This document shows, piece after piece, positions 47,301-59,141 of a DNA stretch of 64,000 bases. This stretch comes from Dicaeum eximium (Eukaryota > Chordata > Aves > Passeriformes > Dicaeidae). The stretch lies in NCBI GenBank assembly GCA_013396995.1, contig VWZP01009168.1, positions 943,450 through 1,007,449 of the forward strand, written 5' to 3'. The number at the start of each line of letters is the position of its first letter. Positions within the stretch are counted from its first letter, which is position 1. The notes under the pieces are model-generated. The model was not told where the DNA came from. It did no database searches and saw only the letters and a program-made list of their open reading frames with translations. Both the position numbers and the translations under genes were made by a program.

Positions 47301-48510
47301 GAATAGTGAAGTCTCTACATTAAAAAAATTGTAGTGGCTTCACTTGTCTGTCTTTCATAGGTTGGAAAAGACACTGGTGCTGCTCCCAGCATCCACAGAG
47401 ATCAAAGGTATGAAATTGGACTCCATAGCAAGAGGTTTTGCAGATCGTTTTTCAGGATCATTCAATGAGGGTTTGAACCTCCCAAGTTTCACTTAATTCT
47501 TCATAACTGAATAAAACCAAAAATTCAAAGTGAAACTCAACCCAGAAATCCACATTCAGCTTGGATTTGGATAGAAACCAAAGGAAATCATTTAATCCCA
47601 ACATGGTTTCTACCAGAAGCTCTGCTTTGGTCTGGGTTTGGTTGAAGCTCAGCTTTTGCTTCCCTTTGCTGAATAGTTCATGTAAACTATGGGATAAGGA
47701 GAAACAAATTCAGGAAATACTTGTGTATTTTCCTTTAACGGTTCAAAAATATCCCCTGAATTCTATCAAACACATCAGTTCCATGAAACTCCAGAAAATA
47801 CATCAGTCCAAACTCTCTGTAAATTGGAAAGAAGAGAAATTTATTCACTGTTTATCTTCAACACAAATACAGATACCCCAGTACTGGAAGGACTTGGATA
47901 TGTCTTTTTCCTGCATTTTTTTTCCCATAGGTGGGGAAAAAAGACAGCTTCAGAAAAGGTTATTTGATTTGATAAACAAAAATGAAAGGCTTAATTCATG
48001 CTGTAAACAACCTTTCCTCTCACTTTTACAAAGTCTGAAGGAAGCAAAAGAAGCAGATTTGGTGCTACAAGAGACTTGTAGAATTTTTCCCCCGAGATCT
48101 CAAAAATCATGGTATTACACAAATGTCCTATTGGGCAAGAGGCTTTGAGTGATTAGGGACAAGCCTAATTATTGTATTATTTCATGGATCACAGCAATGA
48201 AAACTCTATTAAATAGGAGGATGGCAGGACTGTTCATATAGTGCATGAATAGTGAGTAATGGGTATGGAAAATGGATATTTCTTATTTTAGTATGTGTTT
48301 GTGTAAGTCTGTGTAAGGCTTGTCTGGCTCATATCCTCTTGACCATGAGAATGTGGAGCTTCATAGGAAGGGACAAGAAACCATAATTTGTGTTTGTGGG
48401 ATGAGCAGTTTTTCAGTTCAGCCAAAAATCAGGGGCAGCCTGAGCTCAGAAGATGAAGTCCTTGGTCCTTTGGGCTCACAGATGAATTGGGGTCTGTAGA
48501 TCTGGATTAT
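44348..48510. other. Unique non-coding stretch
   Basis: 4.2 kb without a recognised mobile element. It contains a T19 tract at 46128-46146 and the candidate element at 45520-46115. A plus-strand open frame at 47561-48148 (195 codons; first ATG at about 47603) resembles no protein I know. Confidence 0.6.
45520..46115. promoter_or_regulatory. Candidate conserved non-coding element
   Basis: Repeat-free, CpG-retaining sequence ('caagagccgtggacgatcac', 'ccgccgtgctcggaatggtc', 'gacgcctgacgccttggagc') mixed with AT motifs ('tcaaaggaaacacaaatg', 'tttattcatccgaagctc', 'gcaattaaagctgatcag'). It ends in a pyrimidine tract. Possibly two adjacent elements. Confidence 0.33.
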
Positions 48511-48634
48511 TCAAGGGCAGGTTGGACAGGCTTGGAGCAACCTGGGATAGGGGAAAGTGTCCCTGACATGGCAGGGGATGGAATGAGGCATCTCTAAGGT
48601 CCCTTCCAGCTGAAACCATTCTGTGATTCTGTGT
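48511..48634 (+). repeat. CR1 LINE terminal fragment
   Basis: 'caagggcaggttggacaggc', 'ttggagcaacctgggatagg', 'ccctgacatggcaggggatg', 'cccttccagctgaaaccatt' and 'ctgtgattctgtg'. Confidence 0.94.
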
Positions 48635-49529
48635 TACTACTGCAAACTGGTATTCCCCCTTAGGCATTCTGGGTGGCAGAAATACTTGTTTACAGAGTTT
48701 GGGGTTTGATTGTTACTCCACAGGGAGCTCTGGGCATCTGCAAAATGTGTGCTTGGCAAACTCACACCCTGGAGATATTTCGTGGAAATTCCACTCACTG
48801 TTTTTTTGGTTGTTTCTCCACAAATTCCTCATTAATACATTCTCCACTAATAAATCTTTTCATTGCTCAACCAACTCCGCAGAAAACAAAAGTACTGTTA
48901 GGGGAGCATTTGATTGCAACATTTCTTTCTACAGAAATAATTATCATCCAATAAAGTTGGAAGGAGCTTGGCAGAGTAAAATCCTCCACTGGAATTGGAT
49001 CCCCTTGAAAAGACTCAAATTAATTTTGCTGTAGCTGTGATTTGATTAGATTTTGTTTCACATGTGGTTGAGCTTCAAAACAGAGATTTATATCTGTGCA
49101 GCCAACCTGTGCAGCAGCACTTGTTGCTCCTTTTAACTTTATTTAATGCATTGAATGCAGTACATAAGGATATTTTCAAACATGCAAAAAAGCAAACCTA
49201 AGGAAAATATTTAAGATACTGACTCACACACATGATGTTGTGTGCTTCTCTTCTTCCCCTGTCTGCAAAAACATCACGTGTTTTGGCCAGGCCATTGTCA
49301 GAACAGACAGAGAGTCATTACTGCAGCCATTTGTTCTGTTACAGAAAAGATAAAAATAACTCTTGAGTCACGACAACAGTGAATACTGTGGAGCCAAATC
49401 CTGCATCTTCTTTGCCATTTTCTAGCCCCAATGTAGAAGAAGAGATGTGATTTTGAGAAATGACCCGATGCTATCTTTAGTCCCTCTGTGGTGTTTGCAC
49501 AGCCAGGGAAGGCAGAGCCTGGCACTGCC
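48635..49529. other. Unique non-coding sequence
   Basis: AT-rich, no repeat recognised. A TGTGGTT RUNX-type site lies at 49063-49069; this is not evidence of function by itself. Confidence 0.55.
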
Positions 49530-50098
49530 TTTAGGGACAGGCAGAGGTGGTTCAGAGGAGACTTCAGTCCTGCTGCAGGCTGGGCAGTGAGGCCACACCT
49601 CAAACCCTGGGTCCAGTGCTGGGCCCTTCACAACAAGAAAGACATTGAGGGGCTGGAGCGTGTCCAGGGAAGGGAACGGAGCTGGGAAGGGTCTGGAGCA
49701 GCTGAGGGAGCTGGGGGGGCTCAGCCTGGAGAAAAGGAGGCTCAGGAGGGACCTTCTCACTCTCTACAACTCCCTGACAGGAGGGGACAGCCAGGTGGGG
49801 ATCAGACTGCTCACAGGGAACAAGGGACAGGACAAGAGGAAATGGCCTCAAATTGCACCACAGGAGTTTTAGATTAGACATTTGGAAAAATTTATTCATA
49901 GAAAGGGTGATCGGACGCTAGAACAGGCTGCCCAGGGCAGTGGTGGAGTCACCATCCCTGGAAGTGTTCAGAAATTGTGTGGAAGTGGCACTGTGGGACA
50001 TGGTTTAGTGGTGAACATGATTGTGCTGCTGGGTTGATGGTTGGACTTGATGATCTTAGAGGTCTTTTCCAACCTTAATGACTCTGTGATTCTATAAA
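49530..50098 (+). repeat. CR1 LINE 3' part, about 570 bp
   Basis: 'gggcagtgaggccacacctc', 'ccagtgctgggcccttcaca', 'ggctcagcctggagaaaagg', 'caactccctgacaggagggg', 'tcaccatccctggaagtgtt', 'gacttgatgatcttagaggt' and 'actctgtgattctataa'. Its 5' limit is approximate. The right-hand 260 bp plus about 34 bp of non-CR1 flank recurs at 52372-52670. Confidence 0.95.
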
Positions 50099-50132
50099 AA
50101 TCCACAGGATGTGCTATAATAAGCATGAAATA
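49832..50132 (+). repeat. Local duplication, copy 1 (CR1 end plus unique flank)
   Basis: Matches 52372-52670 at roughly 88-90% by eye. The match continues past the CR1 3' terminus through 'atccacaggatgtgctataa' and 'agcatgaaata', then stops. Independent CR1 insertions would not share that flank. Confidence 0.75.
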
Positions 50133-50338
50133 TGACACATGTGTCACCAGTATGCTGGACCCAGGGTCTGTGTTGTGTGCTCCCTTTGCAGCATGGATTC
50201 CTGGGCTTTCCTCAGATGTTAGCAGGGGCCAGGCAAAATTCTGACATAGTTATCATCCTGGGAGAAGCAGTTTAATAAGGTCATGGACATAATCCATGCA
50301 AGAGACAGGGAGAGGTGTGGTTTAATTTCCTGGCACAA
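50133..50338. other. Unique spacer
   Basis: About 200 bp between the duplicated block and the next CR1. Nothing recognised. Confidence 0.5.
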
Positions 50339-50790
50339 ATCATAGAATCATAGAATTATAGAATATCCTGAGTTCAAAGGGGCCTACAAGGATCATTGAG
50401 TCCAGCTTTTGCCCCTGCACAGGACAAACCCAACAATGCCACCCTGTGCCTGAGAGCAGTGTTCAAATACTCCCTGAGCTCTCTCAGGTTTGCTGCTGTG
50501 ACCATTCCCAGGGGAGCCCCTTCAGTGCCCAGCCACCCTCTGGATGAAGAACTTTTTCCTAATATCCACCCTAAACCTCCCCTACATCAGCTTCAGGCCA
50601 TTCCCTCAGGTCATTGTCACCACAGAGCAGAGATCAGTGCCTGCCCCTCCTCTTCCCCTCATGAGGAAGGTGTAACTGCAGTGAGGTCTCCCCTCAGTCT
50701 CCTCTTCCCAGGGCTGAACAGCCCAAGTGACCTCAGCTGCTCCAGACGTGGCCATGCCCTGCACAGAGTTCCCTGTGGCCTCAGAGGGAC
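50339..50790 (-). repeat. CR1 LINE 3' part ('tatcctgagtt' type)
   Basis: 'atcatagaatcatagaatta', 'tatcctgagttcaaaggggc', 'caccctgtgcctgagagcag', 'ctctcaggtttgctgctgtg', 'cctaatatccaccctaaacc', 'gcagtgaggtctcccctcag' and 'gggctgaacagcccaagtga'. Confidence 0.95.
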
Positions 50791-51566
50791 AGCCAGCAAG
50801 CAGGGAGCAGCTCTGGACTCCACACCCAGGCCCGAGGACTGCTCAGATATTTTTCATTTAACAGTGATTGGAAATAATAAACAAAGACAAATCTGACTGA
50901 AGTCTCCCAGCCTCTTCCTTGAAGTGCTCTTGTCTGTCTGGCCTGGGAAGGGGTGAAGAGAAGTTGAGTGCTTTGTTGCTCCAGTGCAAAATCAGGCAGA
51001 TCCTGGTCCAGGCACCGCTCAGCAGCAGAGTTATGATGATGATGATTCTCTTCCAGCTGTGCCTGTCCCTTTCCCTTGTTTTTTATTGGGCCAAGTTCTC
51101 TGTTGAGGAGCTTGAGCCAGAGATGGCCAAAGACCAAACACGTCACCTAAGTCCCATCATCTCTGGGAGTGTGGTGATGCCAGACAGAAGGCATCTGAGG
51201 TCAGCCCTGCATGTGCTACATGAGCAGAGAAGTATCAGGACTCATTTTTTTTTTTTTTTTTTTTGTTTAATTTTACTGGCACACGTCTTGCGTGTCAGGT
51301 CATTCCTTCACACATGCACACGTGTGCACTTCATTACAGCTTCTTGTCTCCCTCCCTTCCTCTGTCTTGCTTCCCTGCAGTATCCTCCTTCCACCCTGGG
51401 GCTTGGAAGCTGTGCTCAGCTTTGCAGGAAAACTGCTTCCAGCTGTGCTGTGACAGCTCGGCCGCCGTGCAGCTGTTCCTGCTCCCCAAACCGAGGGAAG
51501 GGTGGGGAAAGGCTGGGCTGTGCTGCTGCTGCCTTCTGAAGCAGCTGCCTGACTCTGGGTTTGGAG
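50791..51566. other. Unique sequence between two CR1 copies
   Basis: Holds a T20 tract at 51245-51264. A long plus frame (50919-51539) reads across it and gives a poly-F stretch, so it is not a gene. No repeat family recognised. Confidence 0.55.
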
Positions 51567-51882
51567 CCCACCCTGTGCCTGAGAGCACTGTCCAGATGCT
51601 CCTGGAGCTCTGTCAGGTTTGCTGCTGTGACCATTCCCTGGGGAGCTGCTCAGTGCCCAGCCACCCTCTGAGTGAGGAACCTTCTCCTAACATCCAGCCT
51701 AAACCTTCCCTGACACAACTTCAGGCCATTCCCTCGGGTCCTGTCACTGGTCACCAGGGAGGAGATCAGTGCCTGCCCCTCCTCTTCCTCTCCTGAGGAA
51801 GATGTAAACCACTGAAGGTGCCTCCCACCCAGCTGACGTCTCTCAGCCTCTCCTGGCCACAGCACTATTTGTGGCCACTTTG
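51567..51882 (-). repeat. CR1 LINE fragment lacking its extreme 3' end
   Basis: 'cccaccctgtgcctgagagc', 'gagctctgtcaggtttgctg', 'ctgaccattccctgg'-like block at 51629-51641, 'aaccttccctgacacaactt', 'ccattccctcgggtcctgtc' and 'ggagatcagtgcctgcccct'. Same subfamily as 6511 and 50339. Confidence 0.94.
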
Positions 51883-52371
51883 TGCTTGGTGCTTCCAAGG
51901 ACATGTGTCTGCCTGGCCCAAGTTCTTCTGTGAGCCCTTGTCCTTCTGGCTGATTCAGCAGTTTTTTCCAATTACAGTCACAGCCACATGGGCTTGGCTG
52001 TGCTCCTGCCATGCCTGGTTCCTGCTGGAAGGAGGGGAGGCAGGCAGACGTTTGTGCATTCTCTGGTGATGCACAATCCCCGTCCTGTGGTCACCGGGTA
52101 ACTGTAAAATTAAATCAGATCCTTGCTGTTAACCAAAAGGCATCTGCAATGAAAGGAAGTTAAATGCAGAGGCTGGAGGAGCTGTTCTGCTGCTAACAAC
52201 ACATTACAGGACCTGCGAGGAAATCAAATTCACTGTTCTATCCTCGCCCACATGATTAAGTTCAGCCCCAGCTTAATGTGATTTAGGATTAGGTGGGATA
52301 TTTTATATTGATTGTAGGTTCAAGGCCCCCCCTTTTTTCCCCTGGACTTCGGTAACACTGCATTATTAAGA
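51883..52371. other. Unique sequence, possibly a conserved element
   Basis: 52080-52340 is repeat-free with 'gtcaccgggtaactgtaaaa', 'ctgttaaccaaaagg', 'cccacatgattaagttcag' and 'cttaatgtgatttaggatta'. Its composition resembles conserved non-coding sequence; this is a weak call. Confidence 0.4.
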
Positions 52372-52670
52372 ATGACAGAATAAAATGGCCTCAAGTTGCA
52401 CCTCAGGGGAGATTTAGAGTAGACATTTGGAAAAATTTCTTCACAGAAAGGGTGGTCAGACACTGGAACAGGCTGCCCAAGGCAGTGGTGGAGTCACCAT
52501 CCCTGGAAGTGTTCAGAAATTATGTGAATGTGGCACTGTGGGACATGGTTTAGTGGTGAACATGACTGTGGTTGACAGTTGGACTTGATGATCTTAGAGG
52601 TTTTTTCCAACCTTAATGATTCTATGACTCTATAAAATCCACAGGATGTGCTATAGCAAGCATGAAATAC
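52372..52670 (+). repeat. Local duplication, copy 2 (CR1 end plus unique flank)
   Basis: Direct copy of 49832-50132, 2.54 kb downstream. The shared flank is 'atccacaggatgtgctatag' and 'caagcatgaaata' (52638-52669). Copy 2 lacks a 6-bp stretch present in copy 1 near 50026-50031. Confidence 0.75.
52378..52635 (+). repeat. CR1 LINE 3' fragment (within duplicated block)
   Basis: 'atggcctcaagttgcacctc', 'ggaacaggctgcccaaggca', 'agtcaccatccctggaagtg', 'gggacatggtttagtggtga' and 'gattctatgactctataa'. Confidence 0.95.
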
Positions 52671-55525
52671 ATAATATCACTTTTTTTTCCCTTCTATATA
52701 ATCCTTCCATGAGGTAGAAAGTGGCCAGATACTCCCATCTTCCTCTCTAGGGACTAGGCAGGAAGCCAGAGACAAAAATTCTGCCTTCACCAGAATTTGG
52801 GTGCTTTCCAGGCAACACAGTGATGCTGGGGGTTTGATCTCTGCGACTGGTAAAAGTGTGACCAAAGGTCCAGACCTTCCAATCCATGACAGAGCTGAAA
52901 GTTTGGCATCTCCCCCAGAAAGACACTTTGTCATAGCAAAATGACACAGCTGTGACTAAAATCTGCTGCAACGGGGACAGAAACTGCTCAGAGCCTCTGA
53001 AGCAATGACCAACAATTTATTATGTGGGCTGAAAACACCTCCTGGGTGTTCCCACCAAACTGCTGCTCCTGATTTTGTCTTGTTTTCCTCTAAACTTGAA
53101 GCAAGATGACCAGCACTGTCTCTTTTCAACTAAAACACCAGCAAAATGGGGAACAAAAACCTTTGAGGTCACTGTTGGAGCCAGGATGAGCTAAGGATGT
53201 AGAAGCAGAAGTTTGAAGGGAGAATAACTTTGCATAAACCAGTTGGAACAGGGAGGTGAGTTTCAGGGTTCAGGGTCTTGTAAATATCTGTATTCTCCAC
53301 CTTTCTAATGAAAGACCCTACCTCTTCCCAGACCCTTGGAAGTGCTTGACAAGAGCATAGATCAAGGAGGGATAAGCCTGTTCTGTGCTAGAGATTGATT
53401 TGGTTGAGTCAGAATTAAGAAAAAAAGTGGGGGAACACAACCTAAGAATAATTTAACTTTTATTTATAGTTATTTTATAGTCTGCCATGGAGCTTAATTA
53501 ATGTGGTCAGTAAACTCACTCTTTTTTAAAGACCCAGTTACAGTGATGGTCCTGCCCAAGCCCTAAGATAATTCATGAACAATTATAGATAAGAGAGAGA
53601 CAGCTTTGAAATCAATGTTTTACACAAGAGCCAGATATTACAAAGATCAATGTAATAATTAGGTTTTTAAAAAAATAAATATATCATACAGTTGAATTAC
53701 TCCAGGGGTGCCTTTGTGTCTGAGGTTCAACCAGTGGATTCTTTTAATCAGAATTAGTTCTGGAATAGATTTTGCTGGCTATAGAGCTAAAAACATAATC
53801 CTGGCTGGCTCATTCAGCTTTATTAGGGATTCATGACTATTTTTCAAAAGAGGATCTCTTTCTTCTGACAGAAAAGTTCATCAAATACAGAAAGGAGAGG
53901 AGAGGAAAGGAAATCTTAGCTCCATTGAAGCTGAAGCCAAATCTCCCATTGAATTCACTGGGGCCACAGCCTCACCTAAGCTGTATAACACACTTAAAAA
54001 TGCTACTGGCCTGATAATTATACAAAATAGACCCAATAGACCCCATTTCTGTCCTGGGAGGGGAGAGAGAGAGGGAGCAGAAGAGGGGAACCTAACACAC
54101 ATCTGTCTGATCCTGTGAGGCATTTACCAGTAGCATGTACTTGGCAAAAGAGGTGATGTATGAAGTGAACAAATAACAAAATAGTCTGTGTTTCCTTGTG
54201 TTGCAATTCGTAAATGCTTTCAGTGCACATAAATGATCCTAAAAGACGTACTTGCATTTCCTTTGAGGAATCCTCGAGGAATCCAAACACATCAGCACCA
54301 CGGTTGTGACTTGGAAACCTGAAAGTCATCGAATGAGTCAGACCTTGTCTAATCTGATCTGCGAAAAACTTTGGAGTTGAAAGCAAGGCTTTTCTAACCC
54401 TGACACTAAGGCATCCCTCAATGAATCACAGTAAGCCCAGACAACACCCCCAACAACTGGCAAACAATCAAACCCACTATGAGTAACCACACCAGCAGCA
54501 GAAGTGATGCTGTAAAACACTGCTCATACCCACTTCTTTACCTTTTCACCTACTGTGTGCATCACAGTCATGCCTGGGGCAGCAGGAATTGGTTAAAGCC
54601 ACGTCATTTAAATACATAAAAAGCTAATGAGGCTGGCTGGAGGGGAGATGACTCACCCAAAGGCCTGCATGCAACCAAAAAAGTGAAGCTCCTCTTTTTT
54701 TATCCACAGCTATTCCCCTTTGCTTCAAAATTATTAAAGTCTCAAAAGTGCTTAGTGTGGAACTTTGGAAGGGTGAGACAATTGTGTGTACTTAGAGGAG
54801 ATACAGGGCTGCATTGGCTTGGATATGTGTCAAATGTGTCTTTTGAAGTCTTTTTCAGGGTCTGATCTCACTCCTAATGTCAGTGCAAGTCTTCAAGATC
54901 AGCAGAACCAGGTATTTTTTGTTGGTAAGGAAAGGTAGAAACTGGAGCCCTGCAAAGGCAGAGCACACAGGTCTGGAATCAGTTACAGGGACACTTTGCC
55001 TTGAGATGAGTATCTGGCTATGTTTCAATGTGCTTTTCACTCAGCTAGGAAAATGGGGAAAATGCTATTTGATACTCCACTTTTAAATCCTGCTCGGGTG
55101 ACAGGTGTTGCTTTGAACCCACATTATGGAAGATAACTGCAAGCTGGATTCCAGAGATGAATGTGAGGCAGATTAAGTCCAGACCACAATAATCTCTCTT
55201 CTCCAGTAACATCACTGACCGAGGACACTGAAGGCAAGCCAAAGTTCACACACTGGTTTATGATACTCTTAGCAAGTCTGCAGCCAAAGCAAAAGTTCAA
55301 ACATGGGTTTTGATGCATTTTATTTAGAAATCTATGTTCAGGCCACGATGACAAAAACCAATGAATTTCCAGCGTTTTCATCAGGGGCACAGATCCAGCT
55401 GAGTCTGTCAGAGGACCTAATTGTGGGTAGTTACCTCATGTCAGCTACTGGCCTTGGAGCAGGGCAGCCCATGTTTCACACTCACTTTAGGCAGACAATG
55501 AAGTGGGACATCCTCTGACAGAAGC
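52671..55525. other. Unique AT-rich non-coding stretch
   Basis: No mobile element recognised. 53440-53700 is AT-rich with 'gcttaattaatgtggtcagt', 'ttcatgaacaattatagat' and 'gtaataattaggttttt', a possible conserved element. Minus frames at 54018-54386 and elsewhere show no similarity. Confidence 0.55.
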
Positions 55526-55957
55526 AATCACAGAATCATTAAGGTCGGAAAAGACCTCTAAGATCATCAAGTCCAAACATTAACCCAGCACTGCCAAGCC
55601 CAGTGCTAAACCAGGTCTCTAAGTACCACACCTACACGGTTTTTGAACACTTCCAGGGGTGCTCACTGCACTCCTCTGTGCAGCCCATTCCAATGCCTGA
55701 TCAGCCTTTCAATGGAGAAATTTTTCCCAACAGCCAATTTAGCCCTTTGTGGTGTAGTTTGAGGCTATTTCCTCTTGCCCTATCACTGGTTACCAGGGAG
55801 CAGAGCCTGACCCCCACCTGGCTGCCTCCCCCTGCCAGGGAGTTGTGGAGAGCCACAAAGTCCCCCCTGAGCCTCCTTTTCTCCAGGCTGAGCCCCCTCA
55901 GCTGCTCCCTTGTGCTCCAGACCCTTCCCCAGCTCCACTGCCCCTCTTTGGACACTA
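55526..55957 (-). repeat. CR1 LINE 3' part, about 430 bp
   Basis: 'aatcacagaatcattaaggt', 'cggaaaagacctctaagatc', 'attaacccagcactgccaag', 'ttgaacacttccaggggtgc', 'ccctatcactggttaccagg', 'cctccttttctccaggctga' and 'cctcagctgctcccttgtgc'. The 208-codon plus frame at 55603-56229 is mostly this CR1. Confidence 0.96.
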
Positions 55958-58784
55958 TTCTGCCCCATTTCCTCCTTCACTTGCACTTCCTACCTGGAAA
56001 TGTGGCCCAGCTCACATCTGCCCTGTACAGGGGATTGGACAATCAAGCTGGATTAACATATTTTAACCCAAATGTGCTGCCCCAATGCTCATCCCAGCAA
56101 ACAAAGGTGCAAAAGGCAAACAAGCAGCAACAGGCAAAGACAAGATGCTCCTGTTGGCACTGGAAGTGTCTTTCTAAGGCAGCCAGAGAACTCTGGTGCG
56201 TCTTGGCCAGGGCTGGCTGCCGTGACTAATGAGTGTTACACTGTGCTTATTTCTCTGGAGATTTGCCATGTTGGGAAGAGCTGGCTTCAGCTCTGCTGGA
56301 TTTCTCACAGGGAACCTCCTGTGCCTCCGAGGAGTCTCCCCCTTACCTCCAGCTCGTGATCTCTGTTATCTGTCGGGTATGGCTGAGACACCCAGCTGTT
56401 ACAATTTAGTCCCCTTGGCTTTCCCAGGTACCAGAATCCAACTCAATTGAAGTAAATGACAGCCTTATCAGCTCCACGGACTTTGAAGCAGGCTCCAGCT
56501 ATGGGATTGATCCAATACATAAATGCCAAGTCTGATTCCAGGAAGGGAGGAAAATAATCAGCTAGAATTATTTAAAGGCTTGCAGATATGTCTTGGCATG
56601 CTGAATGGAAATGGAGGAATTTCTCAGGGAGAATGTTAAATTCTCAAAATAATTGTTAACACACACAGCACAACCCCCATCCCACCTCTGTCAGACAGGT
56701 TAGAGCTTCCCCACTGTAGTGAAGTGTTCACAAGTTTGCATTGTTTATGGTTATACTTATTATAGTTCTTGGAAAGAAATACCAAATCAAGTGGCCAGCT
56801 TCAGAATTTTAAAATAAAGATTTGCTGTCAAGGTGTGCTGGTCACTCTTGTATTCACCAAACATCTGCATTTAGCTACAAAGCCACTTAGAAAGAGGTTC
56901 AGGGAGTGCTGTTCAGGACATAAACTGGGCCTAAACCCAAGAAATAGATCTTGCAAGCCTGAGCTCCATCATCACCTGCAGCTGGAAGCACTGACATCTA
57001 CCAGCATCCAAATTTCCTGAGCACTCCAGTTTAAGATCCCACACCTGAATGATCTCAGGATGTTTTAGCCAGGCTCTGCTACTCCATTCACACCATTCTG
57101 GAATCAACAAATGCACAGAGCACCCTGTGTGAAGGTTTTGGGGTAATTTCAGCAGATCTATGACTGGCTGCCCTAGAGCAGGCAGCTGAGGGCAGGTAAA
57201 AAGCTAAAGCAGGGCACAGCCAAGCTCTAAATAAGGAAAGAGACTTTACTCGTTTTCTTTCATTACTGAAATAGAAACTTCAGGACAAAATCCCTGATTA
57301 AAGACAGGGTAAACTGTGAACTTGCCTAAGTGTTGTGTGAACAAACTGTACTGCAGAAACACTGAGCAAACCAAACCTCCTGCAGGTACTTCTCAAAAAG
57401 AACCACCCTGTGCCTGCTGCAATTAATGACTGGTTAACTGCATGCATTTCAAGAAAGAAAAGTCTTTTGTGACTGAATTTCACATTTGTTCATTTAAACA
57501 ATTTAAGGATTGTTCTGAATTTGTTTTTAAATTTAAACAATTTAAGGCAGTGTTTGAATACCTGTTTAACTCCAAAGCTGTCAAAAATACAGGGCACATC
57601 AAAGAGGCTCTGCTGCAGCCTTAAAAAGAAAAGGAACTATTGTAGTTGTGGTATTGGTAAACCTACAAGGGTTTCTCTGTTAATATCTCCAGCTACCACA
57701 CAACCACAAGAACTGACATGATATGCCATGATTTTTCCTTTTGGGTATAACCATCCAAGCTAAAATACCCCATATGCTACAAGATTGATGCTCTATACTT
57801 CATTCCAGATGTGTTCTGGCTTAGTTAAATATTTAACACATTTCTAGAAGAATGTAGTCTATAATTGCATTAATCCTTCAGAAGAATGATGTCCTGGTGA
57901 GTAAAGCAAAAGATATTCCAAGGCTGGCTGTGTCACTACTCCTGTCAGTGACAGCAGGACTCACCCAGGTCACATTTAAAAAATCTGATAATCATTGCTC
58001 TCCATGGATGGCATTGACAGAGCTACACTGACACAACCCTGACTGTTCCCCAGCAACATTTCCAAGGTCTAAGCAAAGTGACATGGTAATCTGGTGAAAT
58101 TCCAGACAGCAAAATCTCCATCTAAATTTCAAATATATCCAAGCAAAATGGCACGATGTATGTTATTGGATGTATTTAATTGCTGGATTTTGTGCTGTTA
58201 ACAACAGTTTTGCCTTCTTCCTAGTGCCTTTCCACAAGCCACAGCTCAAAAGACCCAAAGTTCCCTAATTCCCACCATTCCCTAATTCTATCCTTACCCT
58301 TCAAGACAAAGCAGTGAGACAATTAAACCCTGTTGAGATGTGGTGAAAGGAAGAGAAAACATAGAGCTTTTTTCCTACCCCACACCATGGGCAACAAAGC
58401 AGATTATTTATAAAAAATTACTACTTAGAAAATGTAACAGTACATTTTCTGCTGAAATCTATGGTTCCATTAGGCATTAGGCCATGTTGGGTGTTTTTAT
58501 AAAATTTATCCCTGCCATAGTTCCAGGATGGGGAGATTATGCCAGTATGACCATTAGAGCACCTTGACAAAGCTGGGAGTGTTTATTCACAGGCACAGAG
58601 AAGAGTTGGGAACATGGTATTTATTCTCTGGACAACAACTATCCTGCACAGGTAATTCCTATTACAAATTAGTCATGGAAAAATAAAGGCAGCAGCAGGG
58701 GGAAGGGAAGACCAGAAACACAAAGGAGGGCTGGGATACGTGAAGATTCAATTTTAGTTAAAAGACAGACATTATTACTTCATT
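55958..58784. other. Unique sequence downstream of CDC5L
   Basis: 2.8 kb between the last desert CR1 and the candidate CDC5L 3' UTR. AT-rich, with no mobile element and no coding match. Two alternative AATAAA signals on the minus strand (about 58625-58620 and near 58575) mean part of it could belong to longer CDC5L transcripts. Confidence 0.55.
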
Positions 58785-59141
58785 GCTTTTTAACATTCCA
58801 GATTTATTCAAAAGACATTATTCTGCATGTATCTTACAGATCTTAAGACTGGTAAAACACTAGGAGTAACGTGATAACCCTAGCAAGTGAAGACATGGCT
58901 AAAATCATACCAGAGTGATTTTTCTTTCTTTCAATAAAATTTTGGACATTTCAATCCCATATTTAACACTGGCCAGAGCTATTCATACCTAGAGCATTTG
59001 GAATAGTCCACTGAAGGAACAAACTTGACAAGATGGAAATAGCAGACAACACTTGATTTCTGCAACTGCTGGCAAAAGCTGTTGGAGAAGTATCTCCACA
59101 CTTTAGAAATGTTACATCAGTGACAGATGGAATTTTGTGCT
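58785..59141 (-). other. CDC5L: Candidate CDC5L 3' UTR
   Basis: AT-rich, repeat-free sequence directly after the CDC5L stop codon on the minus strand. The end at 58785 is inferred from the first AATAAA on that strand (58808-58803) plus a usual 15-20 nt to cleavage. Further AATAAA hexamers lie at about 58625-58620 and near 58575, so longer forms are possible; mammalian CDC5L has long alternative 3' UTRs. Confidence 0.5.
58803..58808 (-). terminator. Candidate poly(A) signal AATAAA for CDC5L
   Basis: Reads AATAAA on the minus strand, 334 nt after the stop codon. A T/GT-rich stretch (TGTCTGTCTTTT on the minus strand, near 58770-58755) lies just beyond the expected cleavage point, as is typical of a real site. 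It is the first such hexamer downstream of the stop. Confidence 0.5.

Noticed and set aside
47355..47380. 'aggttggaaaagac' as another CR1 end
   Set aside because: The match is 14 bases only, without the following CR1 blocks or terminal octamer.
50919..51796. Overlapping 206- and 177-codon plus frames
   Set aside because: They read through a T20 tract and into a CR1 copy; composition artefacts.
55603..56229. 208-codon plus frame
   Set aside because: Mostly the antisense of the CR1 at 55526-55957.
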